Positions 53,072 to 62,712 of a stretch of DNA of 64,000 nucleotides are shown here, in pieces (positions within the stretch are counted from its first letter, which is position 1; each line of letters begins with the position of its first letter). The notes beneath the pieces were generated by a model. That model was not told the DNA's origin. It saw nothing but the letters and a program-made list of their open reading frames with translations, and did no database searches. The stretch lies in assembly GCF_004210375.1 (NCBI RefSeq), contig NC_134831.1:496001-560000 (forward strand), given 5' to 3'. The stretch comes from Tachypleus tridentatus. Taxonomy: Eukaryota > Arthropoda > Merostomata > Xiphosura > Limulidae. Made by a program: the position numbers and the translations under genes.

Positions 53072-53143
53072 AGGGGGCGCCCGGGATTGAACCAGGGACC
53101 TCTCGATCTGCAGTCGAATGCTCTACCACTGAGCTACACCCCC
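53072..53143 (-). tRNA. tRNA-Cys (GCA), unit 19, canonical 72 nt, last of the array
   Basis: The 72-nt body equals unit 6. The downstream flank differs, with AAAAGGGTACACACAGG on plus where others have AAAAAGGTACACATAGG, leaving a T4 terminator at 53058-53061. The next unit to the right loses its tRNA position altogether. Confidence 0.95.
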
Positions 53144-53634
53144 TCGATTATTTATTTTTAACAGTTAGGATAATGTACATTAATTTGAAACCATATTCTT
53201 GAGATTTCTTCGTTAGTAGTGATGAACGTATGAAATTATTTCAAGTGGCACCTGTGAAAACAGTTCCTTGAAAGTTCTTACAAAAATGACATTCCACTGA
53301 ACAAGTAGGCTTATAATAATGTTTGGTACACAACATAACATGCAAATGTAACATGATTAACTTGACACTTAATGTTTATTGTTCTCAGGATGATATAATA
53401 CTGTGACTTTTTGTTTTCGCGTTTGTAGCACCTTCGACTTATCAGTGTAAAGCCCAATGTCAATTGATTTGTTGACATTCGTTATAGGTATATATAAAAA
53501 TAAATTATAAACAGAAACTGAATTAAACGAAATCACATCACGGTGTTTAGTTAACCTCTATTCGTACATTCGGGAAAGAGAGGCCACGAGTTTTTAGGAA
53601 GTGCCATTGAACATGATATTTTGTATATGGTGTC

Positions 53635-53898
53635 ATAGGCCAAATATTTAGGGGTCTCGACTTGCAATCTCATGGTCGCGGGATGGAATCTCCGTCACAC
53701 ACAAAATACTCGCCTTTTCAGTCGTGGTGGAGTTATAAAGTGGCTCTTTATCCTATTCATCGTTGGTTAAAGATTAGCCAAAGATTTGGCGGTGGGTGGT
53801 GATGACTAGCTGTTTCTCCTCTAGTTCTAAACTGCTAAATAAGGGACGGCTAACATAGATAGACATGCTTTAGCTTTGCGCGAAAAGTAGAAACAAAC
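53635..53898 (+). mobile_element. Embedded family-1 SINE relic, unit 19
   Basis: Diagnostic sites CCTCTAGTTC and TTAGCTTTG, four G after TTTA. Private changes: CCAAATATTTA for CCAGGTATTTA, and CACACACAAAATAC for CACACCCAAAATAC. Confidence 0.85.
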
Positions 53899-55399
53899 AT
53901 TTCACCTTCCGTTGCTGATTTAGTGACAGGTACTAAATGAGAAAACGAAATATCAGAGACTCTATATAGAAATACTGAGAAAAAAAAATGTGAATGTGCA
54001 TTTGGATGTTATGCAAGTTGTACGGGTGACAAAAGTATTTTAACTCCTTACATGAACATTATTTTTACTTGGATTTCTCGGAAAATGAATCACAGTGACG
54101 TCGTCAATTCACAGACCAATCTTATGCAAATTATCTGATTTTTAAATATAGCAAACTCCTACATTTTACTAAAGCTTGCTATTAAAAAATGGGAATTGTA
54201 GTCATAATTTTATCAACTATACGGGAGTAAAGGAAGTGACCTTGACCATATTCTGTTATGTAATTAATCACTTCTAAACACTCAAGTATTCGAAATTTGT
54301 CTTTCCCGACGATGAATTTGACTACTTTGCCAATTTTTTGTTCTTGTAAACAAAACACACTTCTTAAACAATGTTTTATATTCAGTGATATTTACATTAC
54401 AGTATATGTGTATATATATATTTGAAGAGAACAATAAACACTTACTTCATATGGTATTTCTACAATGTGAAGTTATAATGATGAATATGCTTATGTATTT
54501 GTTTTGTGTTTACGCCTTCCGCTGTCTCTAATTTTTGACTACTGACTAGAAGCAAGGCAGCCAGTCAGAATCATTCTAGCACCGACAGTACACGCTAGAA
54601 GATTTACTGTTGCTAATACGATGCAACGAAATCTTAATGTTCAAGAAATATTATGTGGTATTGTATAAAATCTAACGCCAATCGCTAGCATTGAATTTTT
54701 GAGCTCCTCCAGAGGGCCATTTCGAGCCTGTATGCTTATAATATTATATAAGATCATTTATTACCAAATTAAGAGAAAAGTAGGTTTTCCCTTAAATACC
54801 ATATTCTCTCTATTTGAACGATCGATCGTCACTTTACCTTTTGTAATATTTTTCGCCAAAGATATCGAAATACTTAAATGTTTTTATGAAGCTGTGATGT
54901 AACAGGTCCATTCACTTTAATATAGTAATGGACCATAATTTGCTAAAGACGTTGTTTTACATCCGACACTGTAAATCAAGCGACGTAAGTGAAAATAAGA
55001 ATGCTCTCTTAGGTTAGGCCTAGTATCACTACCCTCCAAACAAACTAACGGCGACGTGGCGCGCATGTGGTCGTATTCACTCAGTGAACGAAAAGAAACA
55101 CTGGTTGTATACTTTGATGTACTAACACACACACACAAAATATCACATTGTTACAGTTTTACAAACTTTAAGAAAATTTGTACATAATAAGAACCCATGG
55201 TAAGAACCATTTGATGGATACGAGGATTTGAACTGACGACTTGGGAGTGATGAAATTCCGCGATATTTCGAACGAGAAGTTTGACGAGTATGTAGAGTTT
55301 TATTTTACAGCGTGACTATCAAATAGATATGGATATTTGGAACTCTGCATAGAGAAAACTATGTAACGTAGAGAAAGAAAATGTGTAAAATACACGCAT

Positions 55400-55553
55400 A
55401 AAACAAGAGTATAAAGTCCAATGTCACCTGATTTGTTGACATATGTTATACGTATATATAAAAATAAATAATCAACTGAAACTTATTTAAACGAAATCGC
55501 ATCACGCTGTTTCGATTATCTTTATGCGTTTATTCAGGAAGGATAGGCTTTCA
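55400..55553 (-). repeat. Decayed unit piece at the right edge, tRNA region missing
   Basis: Up to about 55400 the sequence matches the pre-tRNA half of a unit. It then jumps to AAAGTCCAATGTCACCTGAT, the counterpart of AAAGCCCAATGTCAATTGAT, which normally lies some 0.37 kb beyond the tRNA. The piece continues through ATATATAAAAATAAATAATC and AACGAAATCGCATCACGCTG to about 55553. Around 0.7 kb including the tRNA-Cys gene is absent. Divergence rises steeply across this boundary. Confidence 0.8.
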
Positions 55554-56523
55554 GTCAATAAAGTTTATCTCTTCAACATTGCAATGTGACTAGTTGCTGT
55601 TTGACGCCCAATGTGTAACCTGCAGGCATTGTTCCACGGGAAAAGGAAGCACCTCAGATCATGATGGAACCTCCTCTACTGTGTCGTGTAGAAATGTGTC
55701 CGGTGCGATATCGTTATCGTTCCAGTAATGTTGGAAGCCCTCCGGACCATCCAGGTTAAAATTTTTCACATCAGAGGTAAAAATCTTCGTCCACTTTTCT
55801 CCGTCGTATGTTTAGTGCTTCTGAGTATAGTTTAATCGAACTGTTTCGTGGTGTGGAAGTAGGCTTGGCGTTTGAAGACTTTTACGGTTTTTACAGCCTT
55901 TCTCTCTTAGATGCCGTCTTATTGTTCTTGAGCTGCATTCTGCGTCCGTAAGGGCCTAAATTTGGTTCGACGATCTGCTGGTGTCTTGCCGGACAATTTG
56001 TCGAATCCTTCTGCTCAACATCGGTTAAATTTTCTTGGAACGACCACTTGAAATTCTTCTTCCGTGTCGCTCAGGGTCTTTTAAGAAATTTGCAACAGCA
56101 GTTTTAGTACGCTCAATCTTACCAACGATACCTTGCTTTTGAAATCGACAATTCTTCCACGTTGAAACTCTGTCAACTTTTTAGCCTTTGCCATGTTTTT
56201 ACCCTATGTAACACAGGATATATCAGTAGTAGATCTTGAAAAAGATAATGCTTGATCACAAATTACTAAATTTCGTTACGTGTTTACCGATTAACGTTTC
56301 TTTTCAGTATGGTCTTAAACTTTTGACCAGCTGGTATTTAGTCTAATGTCATAGTGTTCACATTTTTCCTATTAAATGCTAAAAAAGTATTTTATTTTTA
56401 TTTTCCCTTTTCTTATTTTCATCTTTCGAAGCTCTACTCAAATAAGTGGTTGAGTCTAACAACGCAAAATGCATATTTTTTCTATGTGTTCATTGGCTTT
56501 AAGATTTTGACCAGCAGTGCATA
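55554..56523 (-). mobile_element. Truncated Tc3-like (Tc1/mariner) DNA transposon
   Basis: Read on minus, this holds the outer end, a leader and the first part of a transposase, and then stops against array sequence, so the C-terminal half and the other terminal repeat are missing. The intact outer end is GCACTGCTGGTCAAAATC beside a TA (56522-56523), the dinucleotide these elements target. A second copy of the end motif lies inside in the same orientation (56311-56330 against 56495-56514, 184 bp apart), resembling the paired transposase binding sites known from Tc3. It sits between two decayed array pieces. Confidence 0.85.
55600..56204 (-). pseudogene. Tc3-like transposase pseudogene fragment
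   Basis: The start codon is at 56204-56202 and opens MAKAKKLTEFQRGRIVDF, typical of the N-terminal helix-turn-helix of Tc3-type transposases. Further recognisable blocks, in shifting frames, are TAVANFLKDPERHGR, SRTIRRHLREKG and FNLDGPEGFQHYW, the last being the block just after the second catalytic aspartate (SDE in active members, SDV here). The SIMIW-type block (family GGSVMVWG) is present near 55660 on the minus strand. Several frameshifts and in-frame stops interrupt it, and the region with the third catalytic residue is absent. It cannot make a working transposase. Confidence 0.85.
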
Positions 56524-56810
56524 TCAATTTGAAACCATATTGCTGATATTTGTTAATGAGTGGTAATACAAATTTGAAATTATTTCAAGTGGCACTTGTG
56601 GAAATAATTCCTTGAAAGTTCTTATGGAGATGACATTTTACTGAAAAAGTAGGCTTATCATAATGTTCTGTACAATCAACTAAAGACAAGTTATTTAACT
56701 TGACGAATAATTTTTTTTAAGTCTAAGGAAGATATAAATTTGTAACTTTTTTTTTTTCGTTTATAGTATTTTTGAGATTTGTGTATAAATGTTACGGTTA
56801 CCTGATTAAA
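56523..56810 (-). repeat. Decayed unit piece beyond the transposon
   Basis: TCAATTTGAAACCATATTGC, AAATTATTTCAAGTGGCAC, TTCCTTGAAAGTTCTTA and AAAGTAGGCTTATCATAATG match in order the segment that follows the tRNA in core units. The copy of the octamer expected here is lost. It is more diverged than any core unit, like the left flank. Weak further matches (for example TTAGATTACC at 56991) hint that unit-derived DNA extends to about 57150, but I would not insist on this. Confidence 0.8.
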
Positions 56811-57504
56811 GAAATATAATAAACTATTTCTACTATTTAAACTTTCAAATTTTTTTCATGATCTCTGGTGGACTTAACGCATTGTTTCATTGTTTTTGTT
56901 ATCAAAAATATATTTTCTCAAACGGTGTATTCTTTAAAATCAGACCATCATATATTTATTTAACAATCGACATTACACGATTATTATTGGTTAGATTACC
57001 ATTATATGAAATATCGCTGTCACAACGAGCATTGGCAGAAAACAATTGTATAAAACCTAATTCGTCAACTTCACACGTCAAGATATCACATAATTTCGTT
57101 TTTTTAAAAAATAAAACGCTGAAAATGAAAAAAGGATAAATTCAAACCAATTGTCATGTGATGACAACAACAACCAAATCTGTAGCCTAACTTTTACATT
57201 GAAATGTGTGACTAAAGAAACAAAAAATAATTTGAAACATACGCAATACGGACTACTCGAACGAAAGCCTTCTTAACGACGTGAAGTTTGTAACGTTTCA
57301 TTGAGAAAAGTTTCGGATATACAAACGGAAGTGTATTATTTATATTGATTTGAAAGAGTGTAAGTTATCTCAGCCCAGAATAAGTAACAGTATTACAAAA
57401 TAAAGTCTTAATTGTTACTGATCAATAAATTACACAACTCCATTGATGACCTATTTAATTTTTATGTGTGCAGTTTGTTAGCTTTAGAAATATATAAATT
57501 TAGT
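56811..57504. other. AT-rich sequence, nothing firm
   Basis: No gene or named repeat was recognised. Short blocks resemble array-unit sequence (56991 and 57060-57115) but too weakly to annotate as a unit. Confidence 0.4.
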
Positions 57505-57785
57505 TACACCAGAGGGCCTGACGCGTATTTCGACATCAGGCAATGTGAGGGGGGGATGATGATGGTTTGGTGTTTTATGGCGCAAAGCAACTTGACTATC
57601 TGCGCAAAATGGTGTTACCAAAGAGAGGGGCATGACAATTACTTAGTAGTTCAATGAAGTGAAACCAGACCACGCATTGCTGAGTGCGTGATGATAGGTC
57701 GCCGTGACAGGCTGAGAGACGTCAGAGATAATGACGTCCATCAAGTGGATCAACGTTTTTAACGTGGCTGGGTTTAATACAGTCG
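57505..57785 (+). repeat. Interspersed repeat of unknown family, copy 1
   Basis: The block GGTTTGGTGTTTTATGGCGC AAAGCAACTT, then TATCTGCGCAAAATGG, resembles a repeat motif I associate with arthropod genomes. The 3' part, ending CATCAAGTGGATCAACG and ACGTGGCTGGGTTTAATAC, is matched in reverse by the sequence at 59485-59765. It may be a SINE or a small non-autonomous element; neither terminal inverted repeats nor a target duplication was found. Confidence 0.5.
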
Positions 57786-58800
57786 GTGTAAAACACTAAT
57801 TCAATAGTTATATATTTACTCATACTTGTTGACCTTTTATAGGTAAACGTCTTGAAAAGGACGCTTATTTAAATATCATACAATGATTTGAAACATACTG
57901 TTTCTCTACTTTGTTTTAATGGTATCCATAATATATCAAAGGTTATTATGCTTTCAGCTTGTTAGAGGAATTTATCTCTCAGATAAAACTTAAGAACACT
58001 GTCCGAGCAGTAAAGTGGACAATACTGATACTTCTTTACGTGTATAAACAATTACTTCTTCAAGAAGCTAGAGTATGTACAAATCTTTGTGCGCTATATT
58101 AGTGAAATCGTATTCAAACAACAAATATATGAGATCTAGATCAAAAACAGAAAGTAGTAACTTAGGAGTAGAAAATATTGTTTTTATTGTACCTTCAAAT
58201 GTTGAAAATTTCGTGGATATACATTTAATTTTCTGTATTGTTATGTAAAATGTCTGAATATATCAATTTCTTCTCTTGCCTGTTAAGTTCAGTGACACAG
58301 AAAACCAGTTCTTCATTGTTACAATATATGTACAGTGTATATGCAGTTTTTTGTTGTTGAGAAGTTTACTCTGAAATGACAGATAGTAAACCAACAGTTT
58401 CAGTATCGTAATACTCCGTACTTACATCTATTGAATATAACACGTCTGTTTTAATCTATAGAGAAGTGGTGTGTAAAAAGCAAGATAATAAGTGTGAAAA
58501 ATATGTTTAATTATAGAACATGTAATCACTACATGTTGAGTGTGTGCTAAATCATACACACACAATGAGCTCTCTTGTTTAATAATTAATAAAAATATTA
58601 GGCACTGTAAAAACGTTCCAAAAGTAACTTAGTTGTGTTAATAGAATTATCGTCCTATATTAACACAAGCAAATAAAAAAAATAGAATGAGACATGTTAA
58701 AACCCATATGTTGACCTACGGGAGTATAGAAACATCTTTGTACAACATACGCAATTAAATGTACATTAGAATATGTGTACAATCCTCAGTAAAACTGTTC
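57786..58800. other. AT-rich sequence, nothing recognised
   Basis: About 1 kb without a supported gene, tRNA, or recognisable repeat on either strand. Confidence 0.5.
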
Positions 58801-58804
58801 ACCA

Positions 58805-59073
58805 TTATTTGTTTGTTTTTGAATTTCGCGCAAAGCTATACGACGGCTATCTGCACTAATTTAACAGTGTAAGACTAGAAGGAAGGCAGCTAGTCATCAC
58901 CGCTCACCGCCAACTCTTGGGCTACGCTTTTGCCAACGAATAGTGGGATTGACCGTCACATTTAACGCCCCCACGGCTAAAAGGGCGAGGATGTTTGGTG
59001 TGACGAGGATTCGAAACCATGACCTTCAGATTACGAGTTGAGCACCCTAACCATCTGGGCATGCCGAGCCTGC
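58805..59073 (-). mobile_element. tRNA-derived SINE (family 1), nearly full length
   Basis: On minus the head is CAGGCTCGGCATGCCCAGAT, the B-box region GGTTTCGAATCCTCGTCACA, and the middle GTTGGCGGTGAGCGGTGATG. The end GCTTTGCGCGAAATTC leads into an A/C-rich tail. A 7-bp GTAAAAC occurs near both sides (58789 and 59082) but is too short to call a target duplication with confidence. Confidence 0.85.
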
Positions 59074-59484
59074 TTACCTTTGTAAAACATACGTAGTACA
59101 AATAAATGTATGAATGAAAACATAAATTGTGATCTCATTCAAATAATGGATAACAGTAGATTTGTTAAAATCCTACACACAATAAGACTGTTGTTAAAAT
59201 TAAGATTTTAATATAATTGAATCTAGACATTGATGACGGAATCATTTGCAGAAATACAGTAAGTAACACCATCCACCCTTGTAAAACTCATGTAAGATAA
59301 AACTAAATTAACATTTGTAAGTGAACTGTTTTCACATGTTGTATGGATATTACAAAATAAACTAGTAAAGCAGTGATTTTTAAACTATTACATGATATAT
59401 AAGTAAACGTCCCTTTCAGGACAATTTACATACAAATGGCTAGGTAGTGTGATTAAATATAGAACTGTGGAGTTATTGTTCTAA
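59074..59484. other. AT-rich sequence, nothing recognised
   Basis: No supported gene or repeat. Confidence 0.5.
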
Positions 59485-59765
59485 ACCTAGCCATGTTGAG
59501 ACACCTTGATCCACTTGATGAGCATCGTTGTTTCTGACGACACGTTCACCTAATACGGTTCGTGGCAGACCAGTAACACGGCTCTGTAAACACGCTCTCT
59601 GGTTCTGTTCCTTTGAACTATTACATAATCATCTCCAATGTTCTGTTGTCATGTGTGCCTGTCATGGTGGCCTAGTGACGCACCTTTCTTTAGTGACATC
59701 ATTGTTCTCCTTACCTACTGCTTGAGGTCGACGTACCTGTCTCGTCCCCTGGTGGCAAGAATCGC
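59485..59765 (-). repeat. Interspersed repeat of unknown family, copy 2 (inverted relative to copy 1)
   Basis: Plus strand CTTGATCCACTTGATGAGCA, TTCTGACG, and TTTGAACTATTACATAATC align with the reverse complement of copy 1 (GTTGATCCACTTGATGGACG, TCTGACG, ATTGAACTACTAAGTAATT), in the same order and spacing. The other half is less clear, so the copy is old. Confidence 0.5.
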
Positions 59766-60412
59766 AATTACTGGTAAACATCGTTCTCACAAATCTCATA
59801 TATTGTTTAATAACGTTAATTATCATTCTCTGAAAAGGAATCAGTTATATTATTTTAATAACTTTTTTAAAAAAATGATATACCGTTCAATTATATTAAT
59901 GATCGTTCACAGTAAATAAACCTGATGTGTTGCTCTTTCATGTTAACGGACGTTCTCAGCCAAATCCGGATATTACTCGATTATAGATAATAATATTTCA
60001 TGTTCAAATGCAATGCGTTTTTTCTTCTTACACATGAGGTGAGTTCCATCTTTACATTGCTTAATATCTACATAAATATATACACAAATTTTTATATTTA
60101 AAGAAACGGTTTGATTTTTTTACATATCATTTTGGTTGATCTTACTGATGCTATTAAGTACAGACACGTGCATTCATCTCGGAATATTATTTTTACTTGC
60201 TTGAATAATATTATTCTATGTATGTTTCAAAATATTCTTTTATACCCTAAACCTACTGATCCAATACTTATTAAGGTTTTTCTTACCGACCCAATACTGA
60301 TCAAGGTTTGTTCATTGCTAATGTATGGTTATTGTGTTGAACATATCTCATGTAAGTAAATACCAATAATTAATAAACACTTTGTATAGTTTTGTTTACA
60401 CATCTCTTAACG
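59766..60412. other. AT-rich sequence with a short internal duplication
   Basis: No gene recognised. Near 60252-60305 the block ACTGATCCAATACTTATTAA GGTTT is followed by a similar CCGACCCAATACTGATCAAG GTTT, a small local tandem duplication. Confidence 0.45.
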
Positions 60413-60512
60413 CCAGATAGGCGGCGCCATTGATGGGCTATCTGTGCTCTGCCCATCACGGGTACCAAACCCAGGTTTCTAACATTATAAGTTCGCAGGC
60501 TACTGAAGGGGG
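60413..60512 (-). mobile_element. tRNA-derived SINE fragment (family 3)
   Basis: On minus it reads CTTATAATGTTAGAAACCTG, GGTTTGGTACCCGTGATGGG and CAGAGCACAGATAGCCCATC, matching the copy at 62604-62712. GGTTTGGTACCC is the B-box remnant. The A-box side and tail are incomplete. Confidence 0.65.
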
Positions 60513-60597
60513 GGGTTTGATTGAAGGAACATATCTTTTAATTGCATTAGTTTCTTTCCTTTTGTTTAGTTTTTAAATACAAGTATCATTAAGTTTG

Positions 60598-60860
60598 TGG
60601 CCACATGGTTAAGGCACTCGACTCTTAATCTGAGGGTCATAGGTTCGAATCCTCATCACACCAAACATGCTTGCCCTTTCAGTCCTGCGTGCGTTATAAT
60701 GTGTCGATTAATCCCACTCTTTGTTGGTAAAAGACTAGCCCAAGAAGAGGTGGTTATAACAGGCTGCCATCAATCTAGTCTTAAAATGCTAAATTAGGGA
60801 CAGCTAGCGCAGTTAGCTCTCTTGTAGCTTTGCGCGAAATTCAAAACAAACCAAATTAAA
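60598..60860 (+). mobile_element. tRNA-derived SINE (family 1) with target-site duplication
   Basis: The head begins GGCCACATGGTTAAGGCACT, the B box is AGGTTCGAATCCTCATCACA, and the end GTAGCTTTGCGCGAAATTC. The 13-bp repeat ATCATTAAGTTTG (60585-60597) returns as ATCATTAAATTTG (60861-60873) with one mismatch. The first bases of the family head are missing. It is one of the better preserved copies here. Confidence 0.85.
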
Positions 60861-60879
60861 ATCATTAAATTTGATGAGC

Positions 60880-62603
60880 AGTGTAGACTTAGTTATTATC
60901 TGTCATTACATAAACTTGAAATAACAACAGTAGGGAACAAAAGTAAAATATTTTACTTTATTGTTTCATCCACTAACAGAAGGTCACAGCTCAGACACTT
61001 CTAAACACCAGTTCTCACCTAACTCTTTTAAAATCAGATATCCAGCCATTAGCTGTTGTTGTAACGTTTTTAATTATAATATAGAGTTGGGCAACATAAC
61101 CATTAAAGAGGTACACAACATAGTATTTTCCGCCACGTGCCTCCTGTAACGTCCATGCTATGACTAACCAATATTTGTGAATAATAAGGAGTAAAGTTCC
61201 AATATTAAGGGAGCGTCCAAACATTGATGGAAAACCTAATAAAAACGTAATTAGTAGATAAGTCAGTAAGCTGGGAATTTTAATTGGAGGTACCTTAAGC
61301 TTAAGAGTTGCAGATTTGTATTTCTTCGTATTTTATACGTTACAAATCTCACTAAGAGCGATTGTAGTAAAGGCTTGCACATCAGTTATTCTGGTACCTG
61401 ATTATTAAGGTTTTCTAAACACAACAAAATAAATGTATCCACCGGAGCGTCTCTAAAAATTCCCACCAAAAATAAAACAGAATACTTGGATCTAGTTATC
61501 AGCATCAGTAATGAAACATTCAAGTTCAAAATTTCAATAAAATATACATTTTCAACTTTAAATTTATAATAAATTTTCCATTCGCAAATACGAATGTTTC
61601 AAATATGTTACATTGTTCACAACTCCTACTTTATTAGACACAACAGAGATTCTTCATCGGTACAAAACTTGATGGGTTGTGCTCGTAAACTCACTTTCTT
61701 CTTCCCAAACGAAATTTCTAGTCGTGTTTTTTTTTAAATACCACGCTCACTTAATTCCATAAGAATTTTACAATATTCTTGGTAATAATTATGGGTTTAC
61801 AGATTTTTACAGAGTAGCACGACCGCTTTAAAATATCATCTATACACTTTTATTCCTTTGGACAATGTATTGCTCATCATTGGTTTTATATATTAGTAGT
61901 TTGATTAATACTAGCTATACAACAGTTTCTGTACATTGTGCGACTAGTTCTGCCTTATCACTTTCTTTTTCATATTAATGAGTATTATAACATTTCTTTC
62001 TAAGTCTTATTATTATTAAACTTTCTTTAGGCTTATAAAACATCCTTTTGGATTTTTACAGAAGGATTAACATTATTTATTATTTCTTGTAGCCAGCTCT
62101 ATGTGTTTGTTAAATGACAAACGTTGGTTAAAGTGAGAATGTTTGTGTTGGGCACACCTCTTAATATGTTTGACATGTTGTTTCCTTTCTATTATGTTTA
62201 ACACCGTTAGATATTTCATGCTCAAACAGGGAATCTTTTTGCTTATTACTTATTATTTTGTACCTTCATCAAAACTAGTTTTTGGTTGTACTTTAGGGAA
62301 ATTATTTCTACTAACTGGACACAATTTCAATATTAACACCTGTCGTAATAGATTTGTCACATCCACAAACGTCAATCTTCTCTTACGTCGTATACTAGGA
62401 GAGTCTTAATGAGTTTCATTGATCAAAACATGCTTTAGTGAAAATTGGAAAAATCAGAGGTGATTTATTGGACACAGCTCTTTTCTGACCAATCTTTAGT
62501 GTGGATTACTGTTAATCCAAATAGTGACTTCCAGTAGTAGGGATGGACGTCATGTAACTCTTCAGAAATTAATATGTTAACTTTTATTCCTTCTTACTTA
62601 AAA
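60880..62603. other. AT-rich sequence, no gene recognised
   Basis: About 1.7 kb. Open frames here are short and show no recognisable domain. No RNA gene was seen. Exons of a host gene cannot be excluded by eye. Confidence 0.45.
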
Positions 62604-62712
62604 CTGCTGTAGTCCAGTGTCTTAGTGGTAAGTCTGAGCGCTTATAATGCCAGAAATCTGGTTGTGGTGTGCCCACCATGGGTAGATACACAACAGGCTT
62701 AACATTAAACCT
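62604..62712 (+). mobile_element. tRNA-derived SINE fragment (family 3)
   Basis: It carries an A-box-like CTTAGTGGTAAGTCTGAGCG, then CTTATAATGCCAGAAATCTG and CACCATGGGTAGATACACAA. The tRNA-like head is better kept than in the copy at 60413-60512, while the tail is lost. Confidence 0.65.

Larger units (their letters stand above)
2729..55400 (-). repeat. Tandem array of ~2.6 kb units, each with a tRNA-Cys gene
   Basis: About twenty head-to-tail copies of one unit fill this span. Taking the 3' end of each tRNA as a landmark (5435, 8031, 10635, 13237, 15838, 18437, 21041, 23642, 26242, 28850, 31452, 34052, then 37472, 40074, 42681, 45284, 47885, 50478, 53072), successive spacings are 2593-2608 bp, apart from the step across the gap and rearrangement at 34-36 kb. 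In plus-strand order a unit holds the tRNA (read on minus), about 0.55 kb of AT-rich DNA, a SINE relic, a CRE/CCAAT/octamer cluster, a short TA microsatellite, an AC microsatellite, a tRNA-like fragment, and the lead-in to the next tRNA. Units are nearly identical, differing by scattered substitutions and homopolymer lengths, which suggests recent homogenisation. The unit has no protein gene that I can support. Strand is given as that of the tRNA genes. It could be regarded either as a tRNA gene cluster or as a satellite carrying a tRNA gene. Confidence 0.97.

Noticed and set aside
2729-55400. A CRISPR array or phage-like repeat
   Set aside because: The repeat is 2.6 kb with no short repeat-spacer pattern, and the SINEs, Pol III boxes and Tc3 relic show a eukaryotic genome.
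2729-55400. rDNA, 5S, histone or snRNA repeat
   Set aside because: The unit size suggested these, but no 5S, U1, U2 or U6 core sequence and no histone frame was found on either strand.
56858-57139. A 93-codon frame just beyond the decayed unit piece
   Set aside because: The region may be decayed array sequence, and the product resembles no family I know.
62143-62409. Open frames of 60-93 codons in the right flank (56.3-62.4 kb)
   Set aside because: They are isolated, hydrophobic or AT-driven, without a domain or repeat in this window, and some overlap SINEs or AT-rich filler.
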